64,000 nt of DNA. Source: Gyrodactylus bullatarudis (Eukaryota > Platyhelminthes > Monogenea > Gyrodactylidea > Gyrodactylidae). The position numbers and the translations under genes were made by a program. This document shows, piece after piece, positions 12,979 to 24,074 of the stretch. The stretch covers positions 171,081-235,080 of the forward strand of contig SSNU01000404.1 of assembly GCA_012064415.1 (NCBI GenBank). Reading direction: 5' to 3'. Every line of letters starts with the position of its first letter. Position 1 is the first letter of the stretch. A model generated the notes under the pieces. That model did no database searches, was not told where the DNA came from, and was given only the letters and a program-made list of their open reading frames with translations.

Positions 12979-15504
12979 TCAAGAATTCTTCTTCATATAT
13001 CTCAGATAGCGTTTATAGTTGGCACTTTCACTCATGAGGTTTGCACGTTTTTCTGCTTCCTCTAATTGAAAAGCCTGTGTGTGATAAAAATAATTATCAT
13101 TATTAAAATTAACTCAACAATATCATTTATTCGAGCTCGATCCATTCGGATTGGCTAAATATCAAAATTATTCCTATCCCTAAATGTACCAAGCCTATGA
13201 ATCCCTCTGATTTCAGACCAATCTCTAGTCTTCCCATATTTCTTTCAATTATTGATAATTTCATCAACTTACATTTAAAGTCTGTCAATCTTACCAGCAT
13301 TGATCCGCAACAACATGGATTTGTTCCAGGTCGCAGCACTGCAACAAACATTGTTTCTTTCATAGACACGGCCAATAAACTTAAATACAAACGTATCCCT
13401 GCTGTAGTTATTTATGTAGACATCTCTAAAGCATTTGATCGTCTTCCGTTCAGCGTCATAAAAGATAGCTTGACCAACCATCATGTCAATCCTTACATAA
13501 TCAACCTTATTCTCGGATTTCTTGAAAACAGAACCCAATACGTGTCTTTCAATAACTTATGCTCAGCCCATACCAGGATCAGCTCAGGAGTTCCACAAGG
13601 ATCGACCATTGGCCCAACTCTCTTCAATCTTGTTTTCTCCCAGATAACACCGTCTACCACTGACATAACTTACTTCAAGTATGCCGATGATATAAAAATC
13701 CTATGTCCATGCAAACACGGCACAGATATTATTCATGATGAACTTAGACACTTAGACGCATCCCTGATTAAAATCGGCTTATCATTGAATCGTGTTAAAA
13801 CGAAAATTCTCTGCCTATCTTCCACTATTACATTAACGCCGGACCTCATTCCCTTGATTGTATCTCAAATTCAGGACTTGGGACTAAACTACTCCAATAA
13901 ACTTGACACCTCGATTCATGCCACTTCTATTCTCAAAACGCTAAGAATCAAATCCTATTTTCTTAGAAAATTTGTGCACTCCCCCAGTCTGCGGTTACTC
14001 CTTTTTAAGCAGTGCATATTACCCCATCTGGACTATGGAGCCTCCCTCCTCTCCAACCTCCCTGCCGGAACAATTAAGAAAACTGAGAACCTCCAATTTC
14101 AATTCCTCCGTTCATGCTTTGGCCCTTACTCATATAAACAACTTTTAGACAAGGCTGATCTTTACCCCATCTGGCTGAGAAGAATCGCATTTTCTGCTGT
14201 ACTCTATCACAAGATCCCACATACTGTCAATCGAAATTACCACCTTCGCTCATCTAGAGGTTTCACGATCCTTCTTACAACGCTTCATCCCTTAAGACAC
14301 AGATTTCAACTTAATTTTGATGTTTTTAAAAACCTAAAGATCTCCCAGATAATTCCTATTATTTCAATTTATGTACCAGATAATCATAACTATTTTACTA
14401 ACTTTTTCAAATAAAAATCTTATATATATTAGAACCCATTGTACTTTTAAAAATCAAGAAAAAATATTTCATTGTCTACTTGTAAGTAAATATTAAAAAA
14501 ATAATAATGAGGTGGATAAAGATAAAAGTAAGTTATTTTTGGCGCATTTTAAAATTAAAACCAATAAATTCTCACCTCAAACTTTTCCTTTATCCAAAAC
14601 TCTTTGGCCAAATATTCATTCTTGACATTCTGTGATAGGGATTCCCATTTATCCTGAGATAACCTCAACTTGCTTCTTGTTATATAGGTTTTTGCCTCTT
14701 GATCGTAGTCCAACTTTTTAACGTGATATTTATAAACCCAGCTGATATATGATGCAATAAATTTGCCAAGATGCATTGGTAACATGATCAAACGAATTAA
14801 GGGAACACGCCAAATTGATGGACGTTCACAGTCTCCCCGAAAGTCAATATTTTCACAGACAAACTGGCGTAAGATATCAGTTTCCTTATCGCGAATAGCA
14901 TTTTTACTCATTTTCTTGCGGTTAAAATTAAAAAGACCCTCCTTTTGAGCCAACTCTCGGAACTCAGCCTTCTTTTTGTGATCTCTGAGAACATAGTTTA
15001 TAGCTGTATTATAGCTCGTCCTCTGGCCAATATATTGGAATAACGAAATAAATACTAAAATTGTCATGATCACAAGTCTAACATCCACCATTGGAGCATA
15101 TTTTCGTCGATAATAACGATAATAATTGTAATACATGTAATCAGGATTATCCAACATGTAGTCATACTCCTTACGTGAATCTTCATTTCTTAGAGTCTCG
15201 TAAGCGGCTGCAATGATGCGAAATTTATTTTCAATCTCAACTTTTTCACTTGGAGTGGCCGAGACAAACTTGTCTGGATGATGTAACTTTGCTAGTTGTC
15301 GGTATGCCTTTTGAATACTTTGCTTTGTGGCATCTCTATCAAGACTGAGAACTAAAAATAGAAGATTTAGAATTTGTATTTCAAAGTCATGATTCGAAAT
15401 GAGAACTAACCATCATAGCAAGATTGTTTACCACAATAAATACCATCAGGTAAGGCTGAAATAAAGGATATAAGCTGGATTAGGAGAAAATACGAGTATT
15501 TCAT
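12979..15504 (-). CDS. DNAJC25: DNAJC25-like J-domain membrane protein
   Basis: Three exons join in phase: 15504-15411, 15351-14576 and 13074-12979, giving about 321 residues. The start codon opens a signal peptide, followed by LPDGIYCGKQSCYDVL, typical of the DNAJC25 family just before its J domain. The J domain contains LAKLHHPDKF with the HPD motif needed to stimulate Hsp70 ATPase. A membrane segment (VRLVIMTILVFISLFQYIG) follows, with another hydrophobic stretch around IWRVPLIRLIMLPMHLGKFI. The last exon ends in a Lys/Arg-rich YKRYLRYMKKNS, as in animal orthologues. By family it is an ER-membrane co-chaperone. The 59-bp first intron contrasts with a 1.5-kb second intron that carries an antisense LINE. 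It is divergent from the sugar transporter, 94 bp away. Confidence 0.9.
13115..14414 (+). mobile_element. 5'-truncated LINE (non-LTR) reverse transcriptase
   Basis: One open frame from about 13115 to the TAA at 14412-14414 covers a nearly complete non-LTR reverse transcriptase. Motifs in order are IIPIPK and FRPISSLP (fingers), VIYVDISKAFDRLPF (domain A), SSGVPQGSTIGPTLFN (domain B) and FKYADDIKIL (catalytic YADD). A LINE-type C-terminal region with HLDYGASLL follows. The endonuclease and ORF1 are absent, as expected for a 5'-truncated insertion. It looks like a Jockey/CR1-type element, but the clade is not certain. Over 400 codons without a stop argue for a young copy. It sits antisense in intron 2 of DNAJC25. 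The exact left edge and target duplication were not resolved. Confidence 0.88.
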
Positions 15505-15598
15505 CTAGATTTTCATAAACTCAATCTATTTAAACAAAATTGTTACTAATTTCAACCAATTCGAAGCTTTTTTAAATGAATACTTTTTATAAAATTTT
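15505..15598. promoter_or_regulatory. 94-bp divergent promoter region (DNAJC25 / sugar transporter)
   Basis: Only 94 bp separate the two start codons, so 5' UTRs and promoter elements of both genes must be compressed here. It is AT-rich with no clear motif. Confidence 0.5.
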
Positions 15599-18062
15599 AT
15601 GACTCTAAATTCAACGGACGGTCGCTTTTTATTCGCTTTAGTATTGATAAACGTTGCTCCCCTTCTAGTTGGTTTCACCTTGGGCATTTCATCAAGTGCT
15701 TCAGCTCAATTAGACCTAGATCCTACATGGAAATCAAAATTTTCTTCGTTTCTAAACGTTGGGGGATTAATAGGATGTCTTTTAGCTGGAGATTTCCTCG
15801 ATAGATTTGGTAGGAAACAATCCATTATCTATGGGGGACTTTTCGGTATAATTGGATGGATTATAATGCTTCTAAATAAGGATGTTAACATGAATACACC
15901 TGAGACAACTTTAAATGTTTTAATATTTGGACGAACTCTCACAGGAATTTCAATTGGAATATTAAACACTGCTGGTCTACCGTATGTAATTGAAATAACC
16001 AATCCCGAGTCAAAATATAAAGATTCTTTTCCCTGTACATGTCAATTAGCGTTAAACTTTGGTACTTTGATTGCCTATGCCTTAGGTCTTTACACAGCCT
16101 GGTGGCAGACCTCCATCATAATTTTATTAATTGAAATTTTTCTAACCATTATACTCACCCTCGATTTTATCCCTGAATCTCCAAAGTGGTTATTAAAATC
16201 TAACATGAGGCCAGAAGCTGAAAATGCCTATGTGATTCTACATTCAAGTCAGGTAATTTTTTAAAAATAAAACTTGATTAACTCGAAAAATGAATCTCCT
16301 CATAATCTAGATGCCAATTCAAGATAAAAGCGACTTTGCATCACTCCATATTAAGAAAGATTTTTTTCCAACTATTTTGGATGCAATTATTCCATGTCGC
16401 TTGATTCCCTCAAATTTTACTTCAAAGGTCAGAATAGCCATGGTGAGTATTTTCTAATAATAACCATGCCCCTATAATAATTCAATTTATCACATGCATT
16501 CTATTAATTAAACTATGTTTAGCCTTTATTTACATGATAATTTATCACTGATAGTATTGATTCAATTACATGTTTGACCGCTGTTTGATAACAGATGGAC
16601 TAAAATTATTATTTAGTTATAACCTATTTTGTTCAAGTCATTAAAATTGCTCAATTTTCCCTTAGATCTTGATAGCCGGCCAACAATTAACAGGAATAAA
16701 TGCCTTAATGTTTTATACTGAATTAATTTTTGAAAAAGCCAGCGACATGGACGCTTCCCTGTGTGCCTTTTATATGATTTTGATTCAGGGAATTTTCTCC
16801 CTCTCGAGTCTACATTTTATTGATAAATATTCAAGAAAATTCTTGCTCTTATCCCTCGGCTCAGTCATGGGTGTATGTCTTTTACTCTTTTCAATTGTAA
16901 ATTTGGTAAGTCACATTTCTATGAATGCAGAACAACTGCAATTATCTTCTTTAAAATCAGCCTACTTTTGAGTAATAAAATAGTTATCCATTAATATACA
17001 TATTTCTTGGAGTAGAAATACAGTGGGTTAGTTTTCTCATCAAAGTTTATATAGTGTTATTCTGTTTTACAAAGACCCCCTTGGATCTTGCGTGAAGTTG
17101 ATTTTTATTACCAGATAAAGATACCCTCTACAATGATTTATGATCTCATTTAATCTAAAATACATGTCTTTTATCGTATACTCTCTGAGTATTATAAAAA
17201 ATAATGATACTGCTCTATGATTTGTACTGGAAAACTCATAGAGCAAGTCAATTGAGACTGTCATCAACAGTTGATTTTACAGGGTTAAGTGAAGAATAAA
17301 AGAAATCTTACGTTAATCTATATTTAATATTTACATAAATACTAGTTATTAACTAGTGATTTTAGGTGTTTTCAAAAACTTCAATAAGCAATTCCTTTCA
17401 GAACATAAGGAAATACTAAGAGTTTCAGATAGATTCAGTTTAATCTCCCCTCCTTTTATGAAAAATCTAAATTCTAGGCTTTCGCTCACCAAAAGGGATT
17501 CGTTTCCATGACTCCTTTTCATTCGGATAAATTATTGCTCTATAGATTAGCCAATGTTCCCCTAGAACATGATAAATTTCTATTTTATTTTAGACAAATG
17601 ATACTGGGAATCGTTATTTAGACCTTAGACTATCTGGTACATTATCTCTCTTTTTCATTGGAATATATTTTATCGCTTTTGCCATCTCGTGGGGTCCCCT
17701 GCCCATGATTGTGTGTTTAGAAATGTTTCCGGCCTGTTACAGTGGACCAATTAGTGCAGCTGGCCTAGCCATCAATTGGGTGAGTTTCTTAATTACCTAC
17801 ACAATATACTCTTCGGAGAAGAACATTTTCTAGCAATCGATTTCATTGTTTACCATCAATTAAAAATAAATCATTCTCTCTGTAGACAATATCATTCATT
17901 GTGACAAACTATTTCCTTGCCATGGTCAACTTTCTCGGATTCGGCATGACCTTTTTGTTTTATTCAATCTCTTGCTTTTTTTGCTGTTGGTTCGTAGCCA
18001 GATTCCTCCCAGAGACCAGCTCAAAGTTTTCCCTCCCCCTTATCTCAGAGAGGATTATTTGA
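15599..18062 (+). CDS. Sugar transporter of the major facilitator superfamily (GLUT/Tret1 type)
   Basis: Five exons join in phase: 15599-16252, 16311-16442, 16666-16905, 17594-17779 and 17886-18062, encoding about 462 residues. Family signatures are present: DRFGRKQ between TM2 and TM3, GRTLTGISIGI in TM4, PESPKWLL after TM6, QQLTGINALMFYTE in TM7, WGPLPMIVCLEMFP in TM10 and RFLPETSSK after TM12. These fit facilitative hexose or trehalose carriers; the substrate cannot be assigned. Twelve hydrophobic segments are plausible from the exons. The predicted N-terminus is short, typical of arthropod Tret1/GLUT8-like members. An AATAAA about 115 bp after the stop (near 18176) may be the poly(A) signal. 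It is divergent from DNAJC25. Confidence 0.9.
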
Positions 18063-18668
18063 AGGAATAATTATTCTTTTATTACATTATGATAATGTAG
18101 CCAATGTATTGTATTATTATTGTTACAGTCAGTTTGTTGAGAGAGAACCTGTATTTCATAGCATTCATTTTGATAAAATAAAACTTATTTTTTTTCATGT
18201 ATCCATTTGTATACAATTTTTTTAAAGGATCTCATTCTTGCCAAAGTGATAAAATGAAACTTGTATGACACTTTTTGTTAGACCCAACTCGCCAATCATT
18301 GATTCATTATTAATGAATCATTAATCAACTCAGGAATTAATTTAAAAAATGTGAATTTCAATTTTTAACCCAAAAGGTAGGATTGATTTTTTACAAAAAT
18401 TTTCCAATTTTAATTCTAAAAGTATATCTCTCGTTTTCTTTATTTTATTTTATTGCAAATACACACTGTTATTATTTACTGGAGAGTAATAAATAAGAAT
18501 GCTGTTGGCACTAAATTACAGTTAAAACATTCTATAAATGTATTACTATTGATTGATTAGTCCATTTTATATAATCTAATTCATATTTTCTTAAAAACAA
18601 AATCCAGAGAACAACAGTGTAAGGAAATAGAGAAGAAAATTTTATTTGCAAAATGAAAAAAGGGGTGT
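18063..18668. other. Intergenic 3' regions of convergent genes
   Basis: The spacer lies between the sugar transporter and SEM1. It contains an AATAAA on the + strand near 18176 and an AATAAA on the - strand near 18637, consistent with the two poly(A) sites. No other feature is seen. Confidence 0.5.
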
Positions 18669-18995
18669 TTAAATTTTTGGATTCGCGTCAATACCAGCCT
18701 TCTCCAATTGTGTACGAATGAGGTTGGTGAATTGAATGAAGGCCATTGAGTCTTGCTGACACGTGTCCCATGCAGTGTCCCACAAGTCCATGTCTTGGAC
18801 ATTCTCCTCTAGCATGCTCCATTCTAGGTAATAATATTTAGAAATCTATATGGACGTATTTTAAAGTAAAAGCAGAACTGATTTACCTTCCTTGGAGAAC
18901 TCTTCGAATTCCTTGTCGTCTCGAAAGATGGCCAATTTTTCAATTTCTCCGCCTTCATCGTCACCTGGCATATCAATATTGTTGTTATAGCTCAT
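18669..18995 (-). CDS. SEM1: SEM1/DSS1-like small acidic proteasome and TREX-2 subunit
   Basis: Two exons (18995-18887 and 18823-18669) join in phase across a 63-bp intron to give 87 residues. The protein is acidic, with the DSS1 pattern: DDKEFEEFSKEEW, then a second Trp cluster in MDLWDTAWDTCQQD, then a C-terminal helix FTNLIRTQLEKAGID corresponding to the family's 'FSxQLRxELEK'. SEM1/DSS1 is a subunit of the 26S proteasome lid and of TREX-2, and partners BRCA2 in animals. The middle acidic run is less acidic than usual. The start lies 13 bases after a TTTTTTATAG acceptor-like site. The gene follows DHX38 on the same strand after 142 bp, so co-transcription is possible. Confidence 0.8.
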
Positions 18996-19137
18996 TCCTC
19001 TTCCTTGGCTATAAAAAATTAATGAGAAATCATTGAAAACAATTGCATATCATTCCTAGTGGAAATACACGTAAAAGTTGATCACATTTGAATGAACAAA
19101 AAATATTCTTTATTTAAATATGTACAAATTAGATGGG
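18996..19137 (-). promoter_or_regulatory. Short DHX38-SEM1 intercistronic region with poly(A) signal and acceptor-like site
   Basis: Reading the minus strand, an AATAAA lies at 19114-19109, 23 bases after the DHX38 stop. A pyrimidine-rich TTTTTTATAG ends at 19009, just before the SEM1 start codon at 18995. This order (stop, poly(A) signal, about 100 bp, acceptor, ATG) is that of trans-spliced operons, but a 5'-UTR intron would look similar. Confidence 0.4.
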
Positions 19138-22100
19138 TTAAAGTCCAAATCTACGATAAGGTGTCCGCGATGAAGCCGGAGTGGATCCTTTGCCGAGGCC
19201 GGGTGTAGCGATTTGTTTCCTAAAAGAAAGTCAAATATTAAGAGGTCAAGAGAGATAAAGAGAGATCAAGAGGCTCACTTTCTTGATGACCTCATCGAGG
19301 TTTCCATTTCAGTCTTACGCTGTTCTATTAACTCTTGAGCCTGTTGCATTTCAGTTTCCATCTTTTGGATTTCTTCTTGAGCACGTCTCTTCCTCTCGAA
19401 TCGATCGAGATTTTGGTCTTTAACAGAATAGAATATTGGCCCGAATTCAGCGAGCCAATGACCTTCCACTGCAGTAACACAGGTCATATATTCTTTGTGG
19501 GTCATGATAAGTTCATGATAGACAATGTAGTCTGGAGATAGACCCATGCCGTAGAGAGCTGAGGTTGGATGGAGGAAACATGGCATACCTGTGCGCAGGT
19601 TAATGTATTCACCGAGACCCTTGATCCTGGCCGCTTGATGAAAGAAACCAGAGCAAAGACATTTTCGAATGACATCCCAATCAGTTCCGGAAGAGACCAG
19701 ATTCAAGGAGATCTTCTCCATGATCTCTCTCATTTGACTTCGAACTTCGCGAACTTTACGCATGGCTTTCACGTGGACAAATGATTTTGTACAGAAGGAT
19801 ATTGAATAGCTATCGAAATCAAAATATGATTGAGTTAACTGGGTCTATTTGAAAGATTTAATTTTTCTCATCAAATTCTTGTTTGGAAATCACTTTAAAA
19901 TGTCTCTACACTAACCTTGATCTTTTCCACTGGTTATATAAATTCAAATAGGTTAAATGATCTGACTCGGGCACCTGGAATTTTTCCCGAGCAATATCGG
20001 ATTCTTCCTCACGACCCTTTGGACGAAAGAAGATACTCGGTACACTGAGCATAGAGACTATGGTCAACATCTCTTCGCTACACCCCATATCGCAACTGAC
20101 TATCAAAAGCTTTGACAGGGCTGGATCAAGAGGAAATTCAACCATCTTCCTACCCAACGATGTAAGCGATCCGGTATTGTCCAGGGCACCGAATATCCAC
20201 AGTTGGTACATTGAGTTCATCATGTTGTCTTGGGGGGGAGCGTCCATGAAATGAAATCGCATCAGGTCCTGAACACCCAACGACTTGAGGAGTAGAATGA
20301 CATTAGCAAGGTTGGTTCTCTGAATTTCAGGTACACCAGAAACAAGCAACTCTTCCTGATATTGGCCTATTGTATAGAGGCGATAGGCAACACTGAAAAG
20401 AAAAAAAAATGAATTTAGGTTGATAAATTCGATGAAATCATGAAATTTACCCAGGGCCAGTACGGCCAGCACGACCAGATCTTTGATTTGAATTGGCCTG
20501 GCTGATGGGAAATATCTGGAGAGCATCCATACCGATTTTGGGATTGTAGACCTTCAGCTTGCAATAACCACAGTCGACAACGTAACGAATTCCATCAACT
20601 GAAGTAATGAAAATTAAAATATTTAAATGGTTTACTACATCCTGACAACATACCAGTTAGAGATGTTTCAGCAATATTGGTAGCAACGACAGCCTTACGA
20701 ATACCACCTTCGGCTCTTTTGAAGATTTTCGCTTGCAAATCACTTGGCAGTTGTGAGTAGATTGGTAAAACTGACATTGGAGGTGCCTCTTCCAAATTTC
20801 CGAGTCTCTCTGAATTGATTAAGAAGAAGAAGAAAGAAATTAGATCACAAGGATAACTTGGAGATATCAAATTTACCAGCAATTAACTCGCATGTAACTT
20901 CAATATCCTCTTGGCCAGGCATAAAGATGAGAATATCACCCTCTGGGGAGCCCAAATGTATCTGAATAGCTTGCTTCACAGCGGCATCAACATAGTCCAT
21001 AACTGTAGTTTTACTAAAGATGACGTCAACAGGGAATGTACGACCGGGAATCTTGAAGATGGGACAATCGCCAAAAAAGTGGCTAAACTTTTCAGAATCC
21101 ATAGTGGCTGAAGTTATAATGAGCTTCAGGTCATTTCTTCTGCTGACGACCTGAATGAAAGAAAAAGAATTATTCAGAATTTTTTGACATAATTTAATTT
21201 GAGAGAGGAAAGCCTACCTCTCTGAGTAAGCCAAAGAGAACATCAGTATTAAGGGATCTCTCGTGAGCTTCGTCCATAATAACTGCGCAATATGGCTCCA
21301 AATCTTGTTCTCTCAACGATTCTCTCAAGAGGATACCATCTGTCATGTACTTGATGACAGTCTTGGAGCACGTGCAATCCTCGAATCGAATAGCATATCC
21401 AACCTCATTACCCAGTTTAACATTCATCTCTTCAGCGACACGTCTAGCTACAGACATGGCAGCTACTCTTCTTGGCTGCGTGCAGGCAATGATGCCTTCT
21501 TTTGTGAATCCGGCTTCATGAAGGTACTGAGTTAACTGTGTTGTCTTTCCACTGCCTGTCTCACCAACAACGATGATTATCTGATGTTCTTGGATGAGTC
21601 GCAAGAGTTTCTCACGAACAGTGAATACTGGTAGGTATTTTCTTTGGTCTGCGATAGACTTGGTCTTGGCAAATTTACTAACAGCATCATTTTCTTCGTC
21701 AAATTTATCAGCAAACTTGTGAGATTCCTTGTATCCTTTATCGGACCAGGGAGTGTCTTCACTATCCTTTGGCTTCTCAACTCCCATAATATCTCCCATG
21801 CGTGTACCGGCAAGTTCCCATTCCTTCTTCTGAGCACGACGTCTTTCCTTTTGGTCGCGAAAATAACGAACAATTGCGCTTCCCTTTACAGCAACTTTGG
21901 CCATAATACTGTTGGCATCCTAAAAGTTTTTCATGATTTAAATATTGTTTTATAATTTTTAACATTGAATAAAGCAAAGTTTGCAAAACAAGAAAATTGA
22001 ATTTACAATTTTTTTTTACTTTTTCTGCTCTTCAGAATTATAGACTTAAAATTGACGCAAGAATGTCTGAATATTTTCATCTTGTTGAAATATAAAAATC

Positions 22101-23748
22101 TATCTACCTTTTCCAAAGTCTATCAAGGAAAATGATAATTTGAAAGTTAAATTGATTATTTCTTTCTACTATTTAGTTTATATCTCAGCTGCCATATTAA
22201 AAAAGTCAAACAAACTTATGATAGGAATTTTCTAATCCTTCTATAGTATAGAAGTCAACCTTCGTATTCTAGAGTTCAATATTCAAGAAAATTTCAAATA
22301 TTTTTTTTCAATTGAAAATAACTCTTACTTTTACTGGCATAACAGGTTCTGGCTGTTTGGTAAAGGCAATTCTACCATCAAGGAATGGAGGAACGATATG
22401 CTTCACAAGGAGATGAACACGTCTTTCGCCCTCTTCATTAAAGTCCTGATCAATGTCTACGTCGATTCTTTCAACAATACCAGATCTAAGCATACGATCA
22501 TGTTCCCAGGTGGCGTTATCACGTTGAAATTGCAAAGCACGAGCTGTCATTCTTTTCTTTTTTCGATTTTCAGCTGCTTTCATAGCCAGGGCCAATTGTT
22601 TCTCCTTCTTGGCAGCGTAATCCTCAGGAATATCTAGAGAAATTTATCAAATCTAGGAGCTAATCTCATTGTTTTTTTCAGATTAATTGATCAATGATCA
22701 ACCTAGTTTAAGATTTTAATTTAATGTACAGATCTGATCGAGAATGAATCCCGGTATATTCATGATAATCAAAATTATCAACAGAAGAGTAAGAAGAAAG
22801 CTTGAGACTGTAAAAAAAATTTGATTATAGTCTAATTCATTAGAATAGATGAGATTAAAGAGTAAAAACTCACCTGCAAATGGATTATTTTCCTCATTGA
22901 AACCCTCGTCCATTTGATACCATTCCCTGTCAAGTTGTTCGTTTTGCATTTCATACTCTGCCTTTTGTTCTTCATCCCAATCTTTGGTTGGATCTACCTC
23001 ACTAGGAGTGGAAATGGTTTTTCGACTGCTTCCAATGCCCGAATCATTGTATCTCTCACTGTCACGCATCCAGGAGTTTTTTTTATACGTAGGAGTTGGT
23101 AGAGGAGTAAATTTAGCTTTGCTACTTTCATCGCTGTTTTCTTCCCAGCCAGAATTTGAGGATATTTCTTTCTTCAGGTGCTTTGGAGTGGCAAATGGTT
23201 CAGCACTGCAAGTTTTTGATGACCATGAGGAACGCTGAGAGCGCTCTGAAGAGGAATAATTAGATTCTGATTCCCAATCATTTTTCTTTCGTTCACTGAA
23301 ATCTTCGTTTTTGCATAGGGCAATCGACGGAGGAGGTTGAAATTTAGATCTTTCCTTTTCAGAATTATCATGAGCAACTAAAATAGTAGTTAAACCAATA
23401 GAACTTACGCATTTTTCTTTTTAAGGCATTAGTCTTTGATAACAGGCCGGCTCTTTCTTTTTCAATTAATTCCTTTTCTCTTCGCTGATGAACTTTCTCC
23501 ATATATTTCTGACTAATAGTATCTCCATATGAAGGGGTATCTTCTAGTTTATCTCGATAGTTTCGACTAATTGGCTTGGATTGAGAATTTTTTTCAGTTC
23601 TTTTTAAGGCAGCTAATTTGTCTAATCCTAGCATAGAGCCTTTAGGCTTCTTAGAAGCAGAACTTTCTTCTGCTTTCTTCTTCAAGATAAGACCACCAAC
23701 TTGGGGACTAGAATCTACAAGTTTATCAGCTGCGTCGAACTGATCCAT
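19138..23748 (-). CDS. DHX38: DEAH-box splicing helicase DHX38/Prp16
   Basis: Ten exons join in phase: 23748-23409, 23377-22874, 22633-22329, 21919-21218, 21150-20877, 20809-20654, 20598-20451, 20392-19916, 19809-19279 and 19219-19138, giving about 1,172 residues (human about 1,227). The N-terminal third matches DHX38, with [26 protein letters not shown] and [17 protein letters not shown]. Helicase motifs follow: GETGSGKTT (I), TQPRRVAA (Ia), DEAH (II), SATMD (III), [25 protein letters not shown] (V) and [12 protein letters not shown] (VI). Winged-helix, ratchet and OB regions end in TPYRRFGL, like the human C-terminus. By homology it remodels the spliceosome before the second catalytic step. 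Intron 1 is only 31 nt. SEM1 lies downstream in tandem. Confidence 0.96.
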
Positions 23749-24074
23749 TATACTTTAATGGTTTTATTTATAAAATTTTATTGTGAATTCAAATTAAAGT
23801 ATAAGTAAAACGAAAAGTGAAATTGGAAAAATTGAATTAAAAATTGGTTTAGTGGAAAATGACACTAGTTTTTCGAATTCAAAAGAAAATTTCTTCAAGA
23901 AATAATCTCATTAATTATCACAATTTCATATATATGTATTAATTTAAAACTGAATACTGCTTAAAATGTCTTCAAATAGCTGAAAATAAGAAAAATCAAT
24001 GATTAAAAGCATAAATAAAATATAAAAGTTATAATCGTCGAAATGTTTATTTATTTATCAAGGTAAAAATATCA

